From positions 1 to 16,149 of the forward strand of contig JAHDCM010000018.1 in assembly GCA_020629895.1 (NCBI GenBank): a stretch of 16,149 nucleotides of DNA, read 5' to 3'. Position 1 is the stretch's first letter; each line of letters begins with the position of its first letter. Positions 7,723 to 14,283 of the stretch are shown here, one piece after another. The notes beneath the pieces are model-generated. The model saw nothing but the letters and a program-made list of their open reading frames with translations, was not told where the DNA came from and made no database searches. Source of the DNA: Bacteroidota bacterium. Lineage in GTDB: Bacteria; Bacteroidota; Bacteroidia; Chitinophagales; UBA2359. Both the position numbers and the translations under genes were made by a program.

Positions 7723-9393
7723 TTAAGTTACCCAATTCGGAATGGTATCATAAATTTCAGTTTGCCAAATTTCTTCATCTTCAGCACTAAAATTTGCTTG
7801 AATAGCTTTATGCAAATACTTTTTTATTGAAGAAGAACCAGCTAGTTTTTTATCTTTTGCCACTTTGATAAATACCAAAAATCGAGATAAATCAATTGGT
7901 ACTATTTGCGTTTTCCCACCATATAACTTAGTCTTAAATCTATTCAAATTGAAGAAATGGGCTAAAGCACCTTCACTTATTTTAGGTGCGATGAATAGAC
8001 AAAAAACCTCTTTATCTGTTCCTTCTTTAATCTTCCCAAAATGTCTTGGAACAGACTCACTTTCCATTTTAAATTGCGTGTTTCCTCTTGACATCGTTAC
8101 CTCAACAATCAATTTGAAATCGCCATACTCAATTTCAATATCAGGCATATTTCCTCCAGCCGTTGTAAGAGGAATTCCGTCAAGATCAATCTTGAAATTA
8201 CCTTTAACGGAAATTGCATAATTCAACATAACCATAGCTCTCCAAACGTTCCATTCTAAATAAAGCGGAGGGTCAGGAACATCTCTTTTTTGTAGTTTCT
8301 CAAAAACTGAAACAATATCGTCGTATTCTTTGAAATTTTTAAGCCCTTTTTCTGTTTCTTTAATTTTCTCTATTTTAGTTGTCTCAATTCCAATTTCAAG
8401 CAAATCTTTCAGTTCCTCAATCGACAAATTAGTATCAAAGTCTAAGTCTAATTGTTTTAATTCATTGAGTATGTTTGTTCGAATATCATAAAACAAGGTG
8501 ACATTATCATTCGAAAATAAATAGTCCTTAAACTCTGATTTTAAGTTAAATTTTATTGGTTTTCTATCAATTGTTTTTAGCAAGTGATTGACTTCTTTGG
8601 ATTTTGCTGATGAAATAACTACCCGTAATGTTTTTTCTTGAAAGGTAACGAGTTCTGTCGCTCTTAAATATCTGACAAAAGCATCTGCATAATCAGTCCA
8701 ATTACTTCGTTTTGTCTTGATAAATTTTTGCAGTGTTGCATCCGAACTTTCTCTAGTTTTCAAATCCTTTGCTGCGATCTCTTTATAGTAAACCTTTTTT
8801 ATTTCTTTTTCAAATTGATGGTAAGCATAAGTCTTACGACTTCCTTTGAAGCTCTTCGCATTTTCTCGATAATCAAGGATTTTCTTGACTGTATCATCAA
8901 AGTTATCAACATGAATATATGGTAAAAAGAATAAAGCTATTTCCGTTTTTGATAAACTTTTTACAGCTTTTAACAAGTGTAAAAACTCTAAATATGGTTT
9001 GATACAAAATCTATCTTCTGGCAATTTATGATATGGTGAAGGAAATTGAAACTTCATTAGTTGACGTGTAAAAACATCACCTATTCTTTTCTCTTTTAAA
9101 AGAGCTTGACCCGCTGGTGTAATTTCAATTTTGGGCTTGAGATCAACAAATCCAAGTGCTTTAGGTGCTCTTGTTATTCTATCTCTTGCCGCTAAAGACA
9201 CATTTGAAGGCATCTTATCACCTTTGTAATAGGGAGAATCAAAAAGAATCTTAAAAAAATCTACTTGTGTCTGCTTATTCCAAGTTTGACCTTGAAAATC
9301 ATCTATTAAAAGCCTTAATTCTGGAATTATCTTTTCCAAAGTTCGGGGCGAGGTAAATGCGAATAATGTTTTTGTTTTGCTTAGGTTAGCCAC
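7723..9393 (-). CDS. AlwI-family type II restriction endonuclease
   Basis: A 556-residue enzyme expected to cut unmethylated foreign DNA in the cytoplasm. It resembles the AlwI/BstNBI/PleI/MlyI family, known for asymmetric sites (GGATC or GAGTC) cut a few bases away. The N-terminus (residues 9-60, including FAFTSPRTLEKI and WNKQTQVDFFKIL) and the family segment LYLEWNVWRA (377-386) are present. The catalytic region is a PD-(D/E)xK-type fold: Pro417-Asp418, then Glu431-Val-Thr433 in VEVTMSRG, with Thr where many families have Lys. The start is GTG, not ATG: the next Met is residue 61 and would remove conserved N-terminal sequence. The GTG overlaps the methyltransferase stop as GTGGCTAA, so the pair is probably translationally coupled, methyltransferase first, which fits protecting the host before cutting begins. 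Recognition specificity cannot be read from the sequence. Confidence 0.88.
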   Translation of the reverse strand: MANLSKTKTLFAFTSPRTLEKIIPELRLLIDDFQGQTWNKQTQVDFFKILFDSPYYKGDKMPSNVSLAARDRITRAPKALGFVDLKPKIEITPAGQALLKEKRIGDVFTRQLMKFQFPSPYHKLPEDRFCIKPYLEFLHLLKAVKSLSKTEIALFFLPYIHVDNFDDTVKKILDYRENAKSFKGSRKTYAYHQFEKEIKKVYYKEIAAKDLKTRESSDATLQKFIKTKRSNWTDYADAFVRYLRATELVTFQEKTLRVVISSAKSKEVNHLLKTIDRKPIKFNLKSEFKDYLFSNDNVTLFYDIRTNILNELKQLDLDFDTNLSIEELKDLLEIGIETTKIEKIKETEKGLKNFKEYDDIVSVFEKLQKRDVPDPPLYLEWNVWRAMVMLNYAISVKGNFKIDLDGIPLTTAGGNMPDIEIEYGDFKLIVEVTMSRGNTQFKMESESVPRHFGKIKEGTDKEVFCLFIAPKISEGALAHFFNLNRFKTKLYGGKTQIVPIDLSRFLVFIKVAKDKKLAGSSSIKKYLHKAIQANFSAEDEEIWQTEIYDTIPNWVT

Positions 9394-10363
9394 TTTGTAA
9401 TATTTTTAGCATTTTTTCATCGTTTCCATGCATTGGATTCTTCTGCATATTATCATTGCCCGTTTCGATAAATTCTTTGATTCTATTGGTTGATTTTTCA
9501 ATGGATGTTTCCGAAATATCACAGCCAATAAAGCGGCATTTTCTTTTGATACTTGCAATAGCTGCTGCCCCACTTCCCAAAAAAGGATCGCAAACGACAA
9601 AATCCTCCTCAGCACTACTTACCAACATCAACTCAAAAATTTCTGTTGGTTTTTGAGTGGGATATGGAGCTTGAGAAAATCTTTTAATATTCCAAATATC
9701 TGGAATACTTCTTAGCTTGACCTTTCGTTTTCCTTTACTTGCAAACAATATAAATTCGTGTCTTCTTCTGAAGTAATGCCCTAAACCAATATTTACTTTG
9801 TCCCACACTAAAATATTTTTCACATCAAAAACATCTCGCACAATAGGAGCTAAGGTTAAAAGAGAATAAGAATCGAACATTAAAAAGATATGTCGATTAT
9901 CCTTTAATACTCTATAACATTCTTTCAAAAATGTATTATAATTTTCTTCTGTATCTAAAAATTCATCAAACCATTTTCCTTTTTCCCCTCTGTCTTTATA
10001 TCTACCAATTATTTTTCCTTTCCCTAGTTTTAACTTTTGATTCATTCCCGAATAAGCGGGGTCTGTCATAATCAAATCTACACTATTACTGGGCAAACTT
10101 TTTAAAAACGTTATCACATCTTGATGATAGATAGCTACTCTTTTATCCTCAGATTCAAAAGCTGGTTTTTCTTTTGGTTTAGACCCGTTGTTTAAAACCC
10201 TCTTTTCATTTTCTATATAAAAATCAAGCACTCCTTGATAAACTTTCTTTGATAGTTTTCCATTTTTGGGAATTTTTAACTCGTTAGCTTTTAGATATTT
10301 TTCCACATCCTCTGCTACAATAGAGTAGTTTTCTTCAAGATTTTGTATTGTATATTTTACCAT
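9386..10363 (-). CDS. Beta-class DNA methyltransferase (N6-adenine or N4-cytosine)
   Basis: The partner of the adjacent endonuclease: a 325-residue S-adenosylmethionine-dependent amino-methyltransferase that would protect host sites. The catalytic motif IV is TDPAY (100-104), a variant of the usual DPPY. The SAM-binding motif I is DPFLGSG (259-265), preceded by PTQKP (235-239). Because the catalytic motif comes before the SAM motif, the permutation is beta class. The variable stretch at about 105-140 (KGKIIGRYKDRGEKGKWF) probably contributes to target recognition. Residues 1-65 are a Lys/Glu-rich extension that may be an extra DNA-contact domain. Adenine methylation is more likely, because AlwI-type systems methylate A, but the sequence does not prove it. 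It is the first gene of the two-gene operon, with an ATG preceded by AT-rich DNA and no Shine-Dalgarno. No controller (C) protein gene is visible. Confidence 0.9.
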   Translation of the reverse strand: MVKYTIQNLEENYSIVAEDVEKYLKANELKIPKNGKLSKKVYQGVLDFYIENEKRVLNNGSKPKEKPAFESEDKRVAIYHQDVITFLKSLPSNSVDLIMTDPAYSGMNQKLKLGKGKIIGRYKDRGEKGKWFDEFLDTEENYNTFLKECYRVLKDNRHIFLMFDSYSLLTLAPIVRDVFDVKNILVWDKVNIGLGHYFRRRHEFILFASKGKRKVKLRSIPDIWNIKRFSQAPYPTQKPTEIFELMLVSSAEEDFVVCDPFLGSGAAAIASIKRKCRFIGCDISETSIEKSTNRIKEFIETGNDNMQKNPMHGNDEKMLKILQSG

Positions 10364-10453
10364 ATTTTACTTTAACTTATTTTTATTTCACATAAAAAAT
10401 TTCAACATACTCACCTTTTCTCCTCTTTCTCCACCCTTTATTTTTATTTAGTT

Positions 10454-10507
10454 AATTGTACACTATAATTAACATAAAGATAAATAATTTAGTTGGAGTG
10501 TACAATT
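10454..10507. promoter_or_regulatory. Perfect 11-bp inverted repeat upstream of the methyltransferase gene
   Basis: AATTGTACACT (10454-10464) and AGTGTACAATT (10497-10507) are exact inverted copies separated by 32 AT-rich bases. The pair lies about 90-145 bases upstream of the methyltransferase ATG and may be an operator or promoter-flanking site. It is too widely spaced for a terminator. Confidence 0.4.
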
Positions 10508-10545
10508 TAATCATGCAGATTCTTTTTTACTTTGAGGAGGAACCT

Positions 10546-10745
10546 GCGTGAAGGATAGTAGCGGTAGCTTGGCGAAACCGCCACTTTGTGAAGCAAAGAC
10601 TAGCAGGGCTGACAACGGAAGACACTGCTAGGATTATGCTGAACTAGTGGCGGTGAGCCAACTACAAGCGAATAGCCTGACCGAGCCGTCATATTGCCAC
10701 TCGCTTGAAGCGAGTGAAAATATGACGGCTTGGACACGCCCAAAA
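10546..10745 (-). repeat. Structured intergenic element, copy B (inverted relative to copy A)
   Basis: Reverse complement of the copy at 7423-7630 in all conserved blocks. GGATAGTAGCGGTAGCTTGG (10553-10572) matches the right edge, CTAGCAG...GGAAGACACTGCTAGG (10600-10632) the centre, CAACTACAAGCGAATAG (10659-10675) the left centre and ACACGCCCAAAA (10734-10745) the left edge. Its own stems differ in sequence from copy A: ACCGCCACT (10577-10585) pairs with AGTGGCGGT (10646-10654), CTTTG-TGAAG-CAAAG forms a small hairpin at 10584-10598, CTAGCAG pairs with CTGCTAG, and a large hairpin spans 10684-10730. Base pairing is retained where sequence is not. Confidence 0.8.
10684..10730. repeat. Strong hairpin (12 + 7 bp) inside copy B
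   Basis: The outer arms AGCCGTCATATT and AATATGACGGCT pair perfectly over 12 bp. A 2x2 internal loop leads to CACTCGC and GCGAGTG (7 bp) around a TTGAA loop. No T tract follows on either strand, so it is not a classical terminator, although it takes the same place in the element as the terminator of copy A. It ends about 100 bases before the kinase start. Confidence 0.7.
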
Positions 10746-10818
10746 TCAACATCTTCTTATTTCCAAATTACATTTTTATGCCTTTAGTACTATTTTTACG
10801 ATGGAACATCCTTATATT

Positions 10819-10824
10819 TAGGAG
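10819..10824 (+). promoter_or_regulatory. Shine-Dalgarno-like site of the first kinase gene
   Basis: TAGGAG ends 8 bases before the ATG at 10833, which is the expected spacing. It supports that ATG over the in-frame ATG two codons later (10839). It stands out because the other genes here have no such motif, as is usual in Bacteroidota. Confidence 0.5.
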
Positions 10825-10832
10825 CTAAACCT

Positions 10833-11951
10833 ATGTTTATGACCCTTCAAGAGTTTCGACAACGTTATCAGTACATTCCCGAAAGAGATTTATTGGGGAA
10901 AGGAGGATTTGCAAAAGTGTATAAAGCACTTGATGTCGTAGAAAATCGAACCGTGGCCTTAAAGTTTTATCAAGGTAATCCGAATGACAAATATGGTGTC
11001 ATGGAAGAGCTACGCAAGGCGGTTACCTTAAGCCACCCTAACCTTATTCGTTACTTTAATGCGGTACAGCTACAAAATGATGCTAGTTCTTTTGAGGATG
11101 AAGGTATCCAAGTGGCAATTGTGGAGTATGCGAATAGTGGTGATTTTAATGATTTTATCCTGAGTTTTCCTGACACAGCGACTATTTTAAAGGTCGTGCG
11201 CGGGATATTAAAAGGCTTGGACTATTTGCATCAGCATGGCATTGTACATCGGGATATAAAGCCGCAAAATTTGTTGATGCATCGGGCGCAGCGACAGTGG
11301 GATTGTAAAATTGCAGATTTTGGCTTGGCAAAACGTTTGGAAGGTGGTGGGCAATCTTCGAAATTGATGGGAACGGTAGAGTATATGGCTCCTGAACAAT
11401 TTAATGTTAAAAAATTTGGTATCAACGAGCAATTGGGAACGAATGTAGATTTGTGGTCGTTGGGAGTGATTTTGTATGAATTGTTTACGGGTAGTTTGCC
11501 TTTTGGTAATACGAAGGAAGGAGCTGACCATCGAGAGGTAATGGTAAATATTATGGAAAAGGAGTTGACGGATATGAAGAATATCATGGAGCCTTTTCGC
11601 TCAGTGATTAAGGCTTGTTTGGTAAAATCAGCTACGCAAAGGGCGGCAACTGCTAAAGAGGTATTGGCTATTTTGGAGGGTCATCCTTTACCTACACCTA
11701 AAAAGGCGGCTAATAAAAGCAATAATAATATTAGCAAAAATAATAAAAGGGCAACATTTGAAATACCAAACAGTTTATTAATAGCAGGGAATCTTATCTT
11801 CACCCCTCTTTTTGGCTTCATTCTTTTCTTTTTTGTGCGTAATCGCACCATTGATGATGGTACCGAAATATTGAAAGTGACCTTTATGTCGGTCATTGCT
11901 TGGGTGATATTGATTGTTTTATTTTTCCTTTTTGTAATGGATGTTGTTTGA
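10833..11951 (+). CDS. Hanks-type Ser/Thr protein kinase with two C-terminal membrane helices
   Basis: A eukaryotic-like kinase of 372 residues that transfers phosphate from ATP to Ser/Thr of partner proteins. All catalytic elements are present: Gly loop GKGGFAKV (22-29), VALK Lys44, an alpha-C Glu (58 or 59), HRD at 139-141 followed by KPQN (Asn146), DFG at 162-164, and APE at 186-188. The sequence predicts an active enzyme. After the kinase domain (to about 282) comes a Lys/Asn-rich linker (289-306), then two hydrophobic helices (about 314-335 and 347-370). The kinase domain is thus likely tethered to the cytoplasmic face with both ends inside and no extracellular sensor. It is paralogous to the next gene (same RYQ...GKGGFAKVY opening and near-identical VEYMAPEQF and LGTN.DLWSLG segments), so the two arose by tandem duplication and then gained different tails. 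The gap to the next gene is 184 bases. Confidence 0.95.
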   Translation: MFMTLQEFRQRYQYIPERDLLGKGGFAKVYKALDVVENRTVALKFYQGNPNDKYGVMEELRKAVTLSHPNLIRYFNAVQLQNDASSFEDEGIQVAIVEYANSGDFNDFILSFPDTATILKVVRGILKGLDYLHQHGIVHRDIKPQNLLMHRAQRQWDCKIADFGLAKRLEGGGQSSKLMGTVEYMAPEQFNVKKFGINEQLGTNVDLWSLGVILYELFTGSLPFGNTKEGADHREVMVNIMEKELTDMKNIMEPFRSVIKACLVKSATQRAATAKEVLAILEGHPLPTPKKAANKSNNNISKNNKRATFEIPNSLLIAGNLIFTPLFGFILFFFVRNRTIDDGTEILKVTFMSVIAWVILIVLFFLFVMDVV

Positions 11952-12135
11952 TATTCCATACCATTGTCAGGTTTTAAGTGCTTCATTGAACCATTCCTAT
12001 ATGGTGTTCATTTATCAAAGAGCATAATTTAGATGCATATTTCAAACTTATTATTTATAGTATCACATAATTTAATAATGTGGTGTGAATATTGTGTGGA
12101 AATTTTAAGTAGTTTACATTCATGTTATTTCGTCT
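11952..12135. other. Gap between the two kinase genes
   Basis: 184 AT-rich bases without a gene. An imperfect stem, GAACCAT with ATGGTGTTC at about 11987-12009, is visible without a T run. I see no convincing terminator, so read-through from the first kinase gene is possible, as is a separate promoter for the downstream set. Confidence 0.35.
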
Positions 12136-13554
12136 ATGAAATTTAGAGAACGATACCAATTTGATTTGAAGAAAGACTTTGTAGGTAAAGGTGGCTTTGC
12201 AAAGGTATATCGCGCCTTCGACACTATTCGAAAACGCGAAGTGGCCTTAAAGTTTTACAATGGTACTGCTTCTGCTAAATATGATATTATTAGCGAAATC
12301 AATCGAATGGATGATATGAGTCATCCCAATCTTATTCGCTACTACGATGCCGACATTATTTCTTCTATTAATGCGATTGGTGAAAAGGAACAAATTCAAG
12401 TTGGTATTATGGAATATGCCAACGCTGGCGATATTAGTACTTTATATGCTCAAACAAGTCCTCCGTTGTCTGTTACAAAGGTCATTGTTAAAGGCATACT
12501 CGAAGGCTTGCAATATCTGCATAACAAGGGGGTGATACATCGAGATCTAAAACCTAAAAATATTTTACTCCACAAAACTGAATCTGGACAAATTATTACT
12601 AAAATTGCGGATTTTGGTATTAGTAAACGTGTTACCAATGTTGCCTATAATGATATGTCGTCCCAAATTTTGGGAAGTGTAGAATATATGGCTCCCGAAC
12701 AGTTTGCGGGTGGGGTATATGGTATTGATGGCAAACTTGGAACTAATCTGGATTTGTGGTCGCTCGGTATCATTATTTATGAAATGTTTAACAAACAATT
12801 GCCTTTTGGAAGCAGAACGGGTGGGGTCAATTATGAAGAGATTCTAAACAATATTTTATTTCGAGATTTTGATATTGACTTTTCTAAAGTGCCTACGCCT
12901 TTTAGAGCTATTGTGAGGCGTTGTTTGGTAAAAAAAGCTAGTGAGCGTGCGCTAGATGCTGCTGAGTTATTACATATCCTTGAAACAGGTGCGCCTGTTC
13001 AAAGTCCACCACGCCCTGCTCCTTCTACTTCCACTGCCAACACTAATACAAAAAAGCGGAGTAAAACAGCCGTATTTGGAGAAGAAGAGGAAGTAAAGAC
13101 ACCACTTCCTCCTCCACCCACTATTGAAAAAATAGATCAGTCGATAGATACGAAAGTAATTCCTAAAAATAAACAAGAGGAATCTTATATCAGACACCGT
13201 TACGAAATAAAAAAGGAAACGACGCCTCCCCCGCCTCCTAAAAGGCAGGAATATATCCCTCCTCCTGATCCTGTATTTTATGCCGCCAACCCAACTATTG
13301 CACACGAAATAGAGATGGGTAAAAATTTATTCAAAATCCGCAATTATGTGGAAAGTTTTAAAGTCCTTTACAAATACCAAAAGTCGGAAGATTTTGATAC
13401 AGAAGCAACATTTTATTTGGGCTATATGTTTTATAATGGGAAATGTGGAGGCGCGCATGATGAGGCATTAGGACGAAAAATGATGAATGAAGCTAAACAA
13501 GAAAATAGGCAACTAGTGATGGAGCTGATGTTGAAGTATATTTTGAATAAGTAA
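12136..13554 (+). CDS. Hanks-type Ser/Thr protein kinase with Pro-rich linker and Sel1-like repeat
   Basis: A soluble 472-residue paralogue of the preceding kinase. Catalytic motifs are intact: GKGGFAKV (17-24), Lys39 of VALK, HRD 135-137, DFG 159-161, APE 186-188. It lacks the membrane helices. The kinase domain ends near 283; residues 288-380 are a low-complexity linker rich in Pro, Thr and Lys with poly-Pro runs (PLPPPP 323-328, TPPPPP 363-368), and residues about 388-470 form a helical domain. Within that domain ATFYLGYMFYNGKCGG...EA (424-453) has the spacing of a Sel1-like repeat, a protein-interaction unit. Such a tail suggests scaffolding of partners. The Thr in KTAVFGEEEE (311) is a plausible autophosphorylation site for the FHA protein 53 bases downstream; this is inference. 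The start follows from alignment with the paralogue, and no Shine-Dalgarno is present. Probably in one operon with the next two genes. Confidence 0.94.
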   Translation: MKFRERYQFDLKKDFVGKGGFAKVYRAFDTIRKREVALKFYNGTASAKYDIISEINRMDDMSHPNLIRYYDADIISSINAIGEKEQIQVGIMEYANAGDISTLYAQTSPPLSVTKVIVKGILEGLQYLHNKGVIHRDLKPKNILLHKTESGQIITKIADFGISKRVTNVAYNDMSSQILGSVEYMAPEQFAGGVYGIDGKLGTNLDLWSLGIIIYEMFNKQLPFGSRTGGVNYEEILNNILFRDFDIDFSKVPTPFRAIVRRCLVKKASERALDAAELLHILETGAPVQSPPRPAPSTSTANTNTKKRSKTAVFGEEEEVKTPLPPPPTIEKIDQSIDTKVIPKNKQEESYIRHRYEIKKETTPPPPPKRQEYIPPPDPVFYAANPTIAHEIEMGKNLFKIRNYVESFKVLYKYQKSEDFDTEATFYLGYMFYNGKCGGAHDEALGRKMMNEAKQENRQLVMELMLKYILNK

Positions 13555-13607
13555 CGAACTATGTCTATATTCGCAGTCCATCTCCCACTAACCAAGCTCC
13601 AATTATC

Positions 13608-14267
13608 ATGGCCAAAATAAAATGTTATAACTGTCGTAAGGTAACTCCAGTAGTTGCCCCACGCTACCGCTGCAATTTTTGTAATTATCCACTCAAAAAA
13701 TATGTAGAAGAACCAGAAGAAGTAGCACCTAAGCTACAAGATATGGGTATCTCTCTACCTGCTCCACCCGAAAAAGTCGAAGAAAAAATAGAATTTATCC
13801 CTCCTCCTCGTAAACCAGAGCTGGCTGGTAAAGTTATTGCAGGATGGTTAATCGTTCACACAGAAAATAAGGAACATACATCTTATGATTTGTTTGAAGG
13901 AGATAATATCATTGGCCGCCCTGATAGTTATGAAGGTGTAAACGTTCCTATCAAAGACGATGAATATATTAGTCGCATTCATTGTACGATTTCTATTACC
14001 AAAGATTATCTACATCGTTTCCACTATATTTTGGTAGATGGTGAAAAAGATACTTATGGAAAAACAAGTACGAATGGAGTTTATATTAATGGTATTGAAG
14101 AACGACTTCCCAAAGGACAACTTATCTATTTAAAAGATGGAGATACCGTACAAGTAGGTTTAACCAAACTAGTCTTTAAAAATACAGATATGGCCTTTGA
14201 TATTCAATCAGCTGCTAATAGTGTTATTGGTACCGATTTTACCAACACAGTTGCCATCAGACGGTAA
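13608..14267 (+). CDS. Zinc-ribbon plus FHA-domain phosphothreonine-binding protein
   Basis: A 219-residue adaptor. Residues 1-30 carry Cys6-x2-Cys9 and Cys22-x2-Cys25, a compact zinc ribbon. Residues 32-75 are an acidic, Pro-rich linker. Residues about 78-192 form an FHA domain with the expected conserved positions: GR (103-104), SRIH (122-125), TSTNG (153-157) and NG (161-162). FHA domains bind phosphothreonine peptides, and all key residues that contact the phosphate (Arg104, Ser122, Arg123, Thr/Ser153-155, Asn156) appear present, so binding should be functional. It follows a Ser/Thr kinase and precedes a MotA-type membrane protein by 16 bases. This makes it a likely phospho-dependent link between them. 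The last residues, TNTVAIRR, contain another Thr with a hydrophobic +3 residue. The domain call is secure; the partners are inferred. Confidence 0.94.
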   Translation: MAKIKCYNCRKVTPVVAPRYRCNFCNYPLKKYVEEPEEVAPKLQDMGISLPAPPEKVEEKIEFIPPPRKPELAGKVIAGWLIVHTENKEHTSYDLFEGDNIIGRPDSYEGVNVPIKDDEYISRIHCTISITKDYLHRFHYILVDGEKDTYGKTSTNGVYINGIEERLPKGQLIYLKDGDTVQVGLTKLVFKNTDMAFDIQSAANSVIGTDFTNTVAIRR

Positions 14268-14283
14268 TTAAAAGAAATATAAC

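Larger units (their letters stand above)
10364..10832. other. Divergent intergenic region between methyltransferase and kinase genes
   Basis: A 469-base gap without a gene. From left to right it holds an AT-rich segment next to the methyltransferase start, the inverted repeat at 10454-10507, copy B of the structured element (10546-10745), and about 90 bases directly upstream of the first kinase, which should carry that gene's promoter. Confidence 0.6.

Noticed and set aside
7423..10745. Composite transposon or insertion sequences around the restriction-modification genes
   Set aside because: The flanking copies contain no transposase reading frame and I see no target-site duplication. Only the weaker claim of inverted structured repeats is kept.
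11987..12009. Possible terminator between the kinase genes
   Set aside because: The stem is short with a 2-base bulge and no T run follows, so it is not strong enough to call.
10833..14267. TerY-P-type triad (VWA protein, PP2C phosphatase, kinase)
   Set aside because: Kinases and a zinc ribbon are present, but no VWA-domain protein or PP2C phosphatase is encoded in the window.
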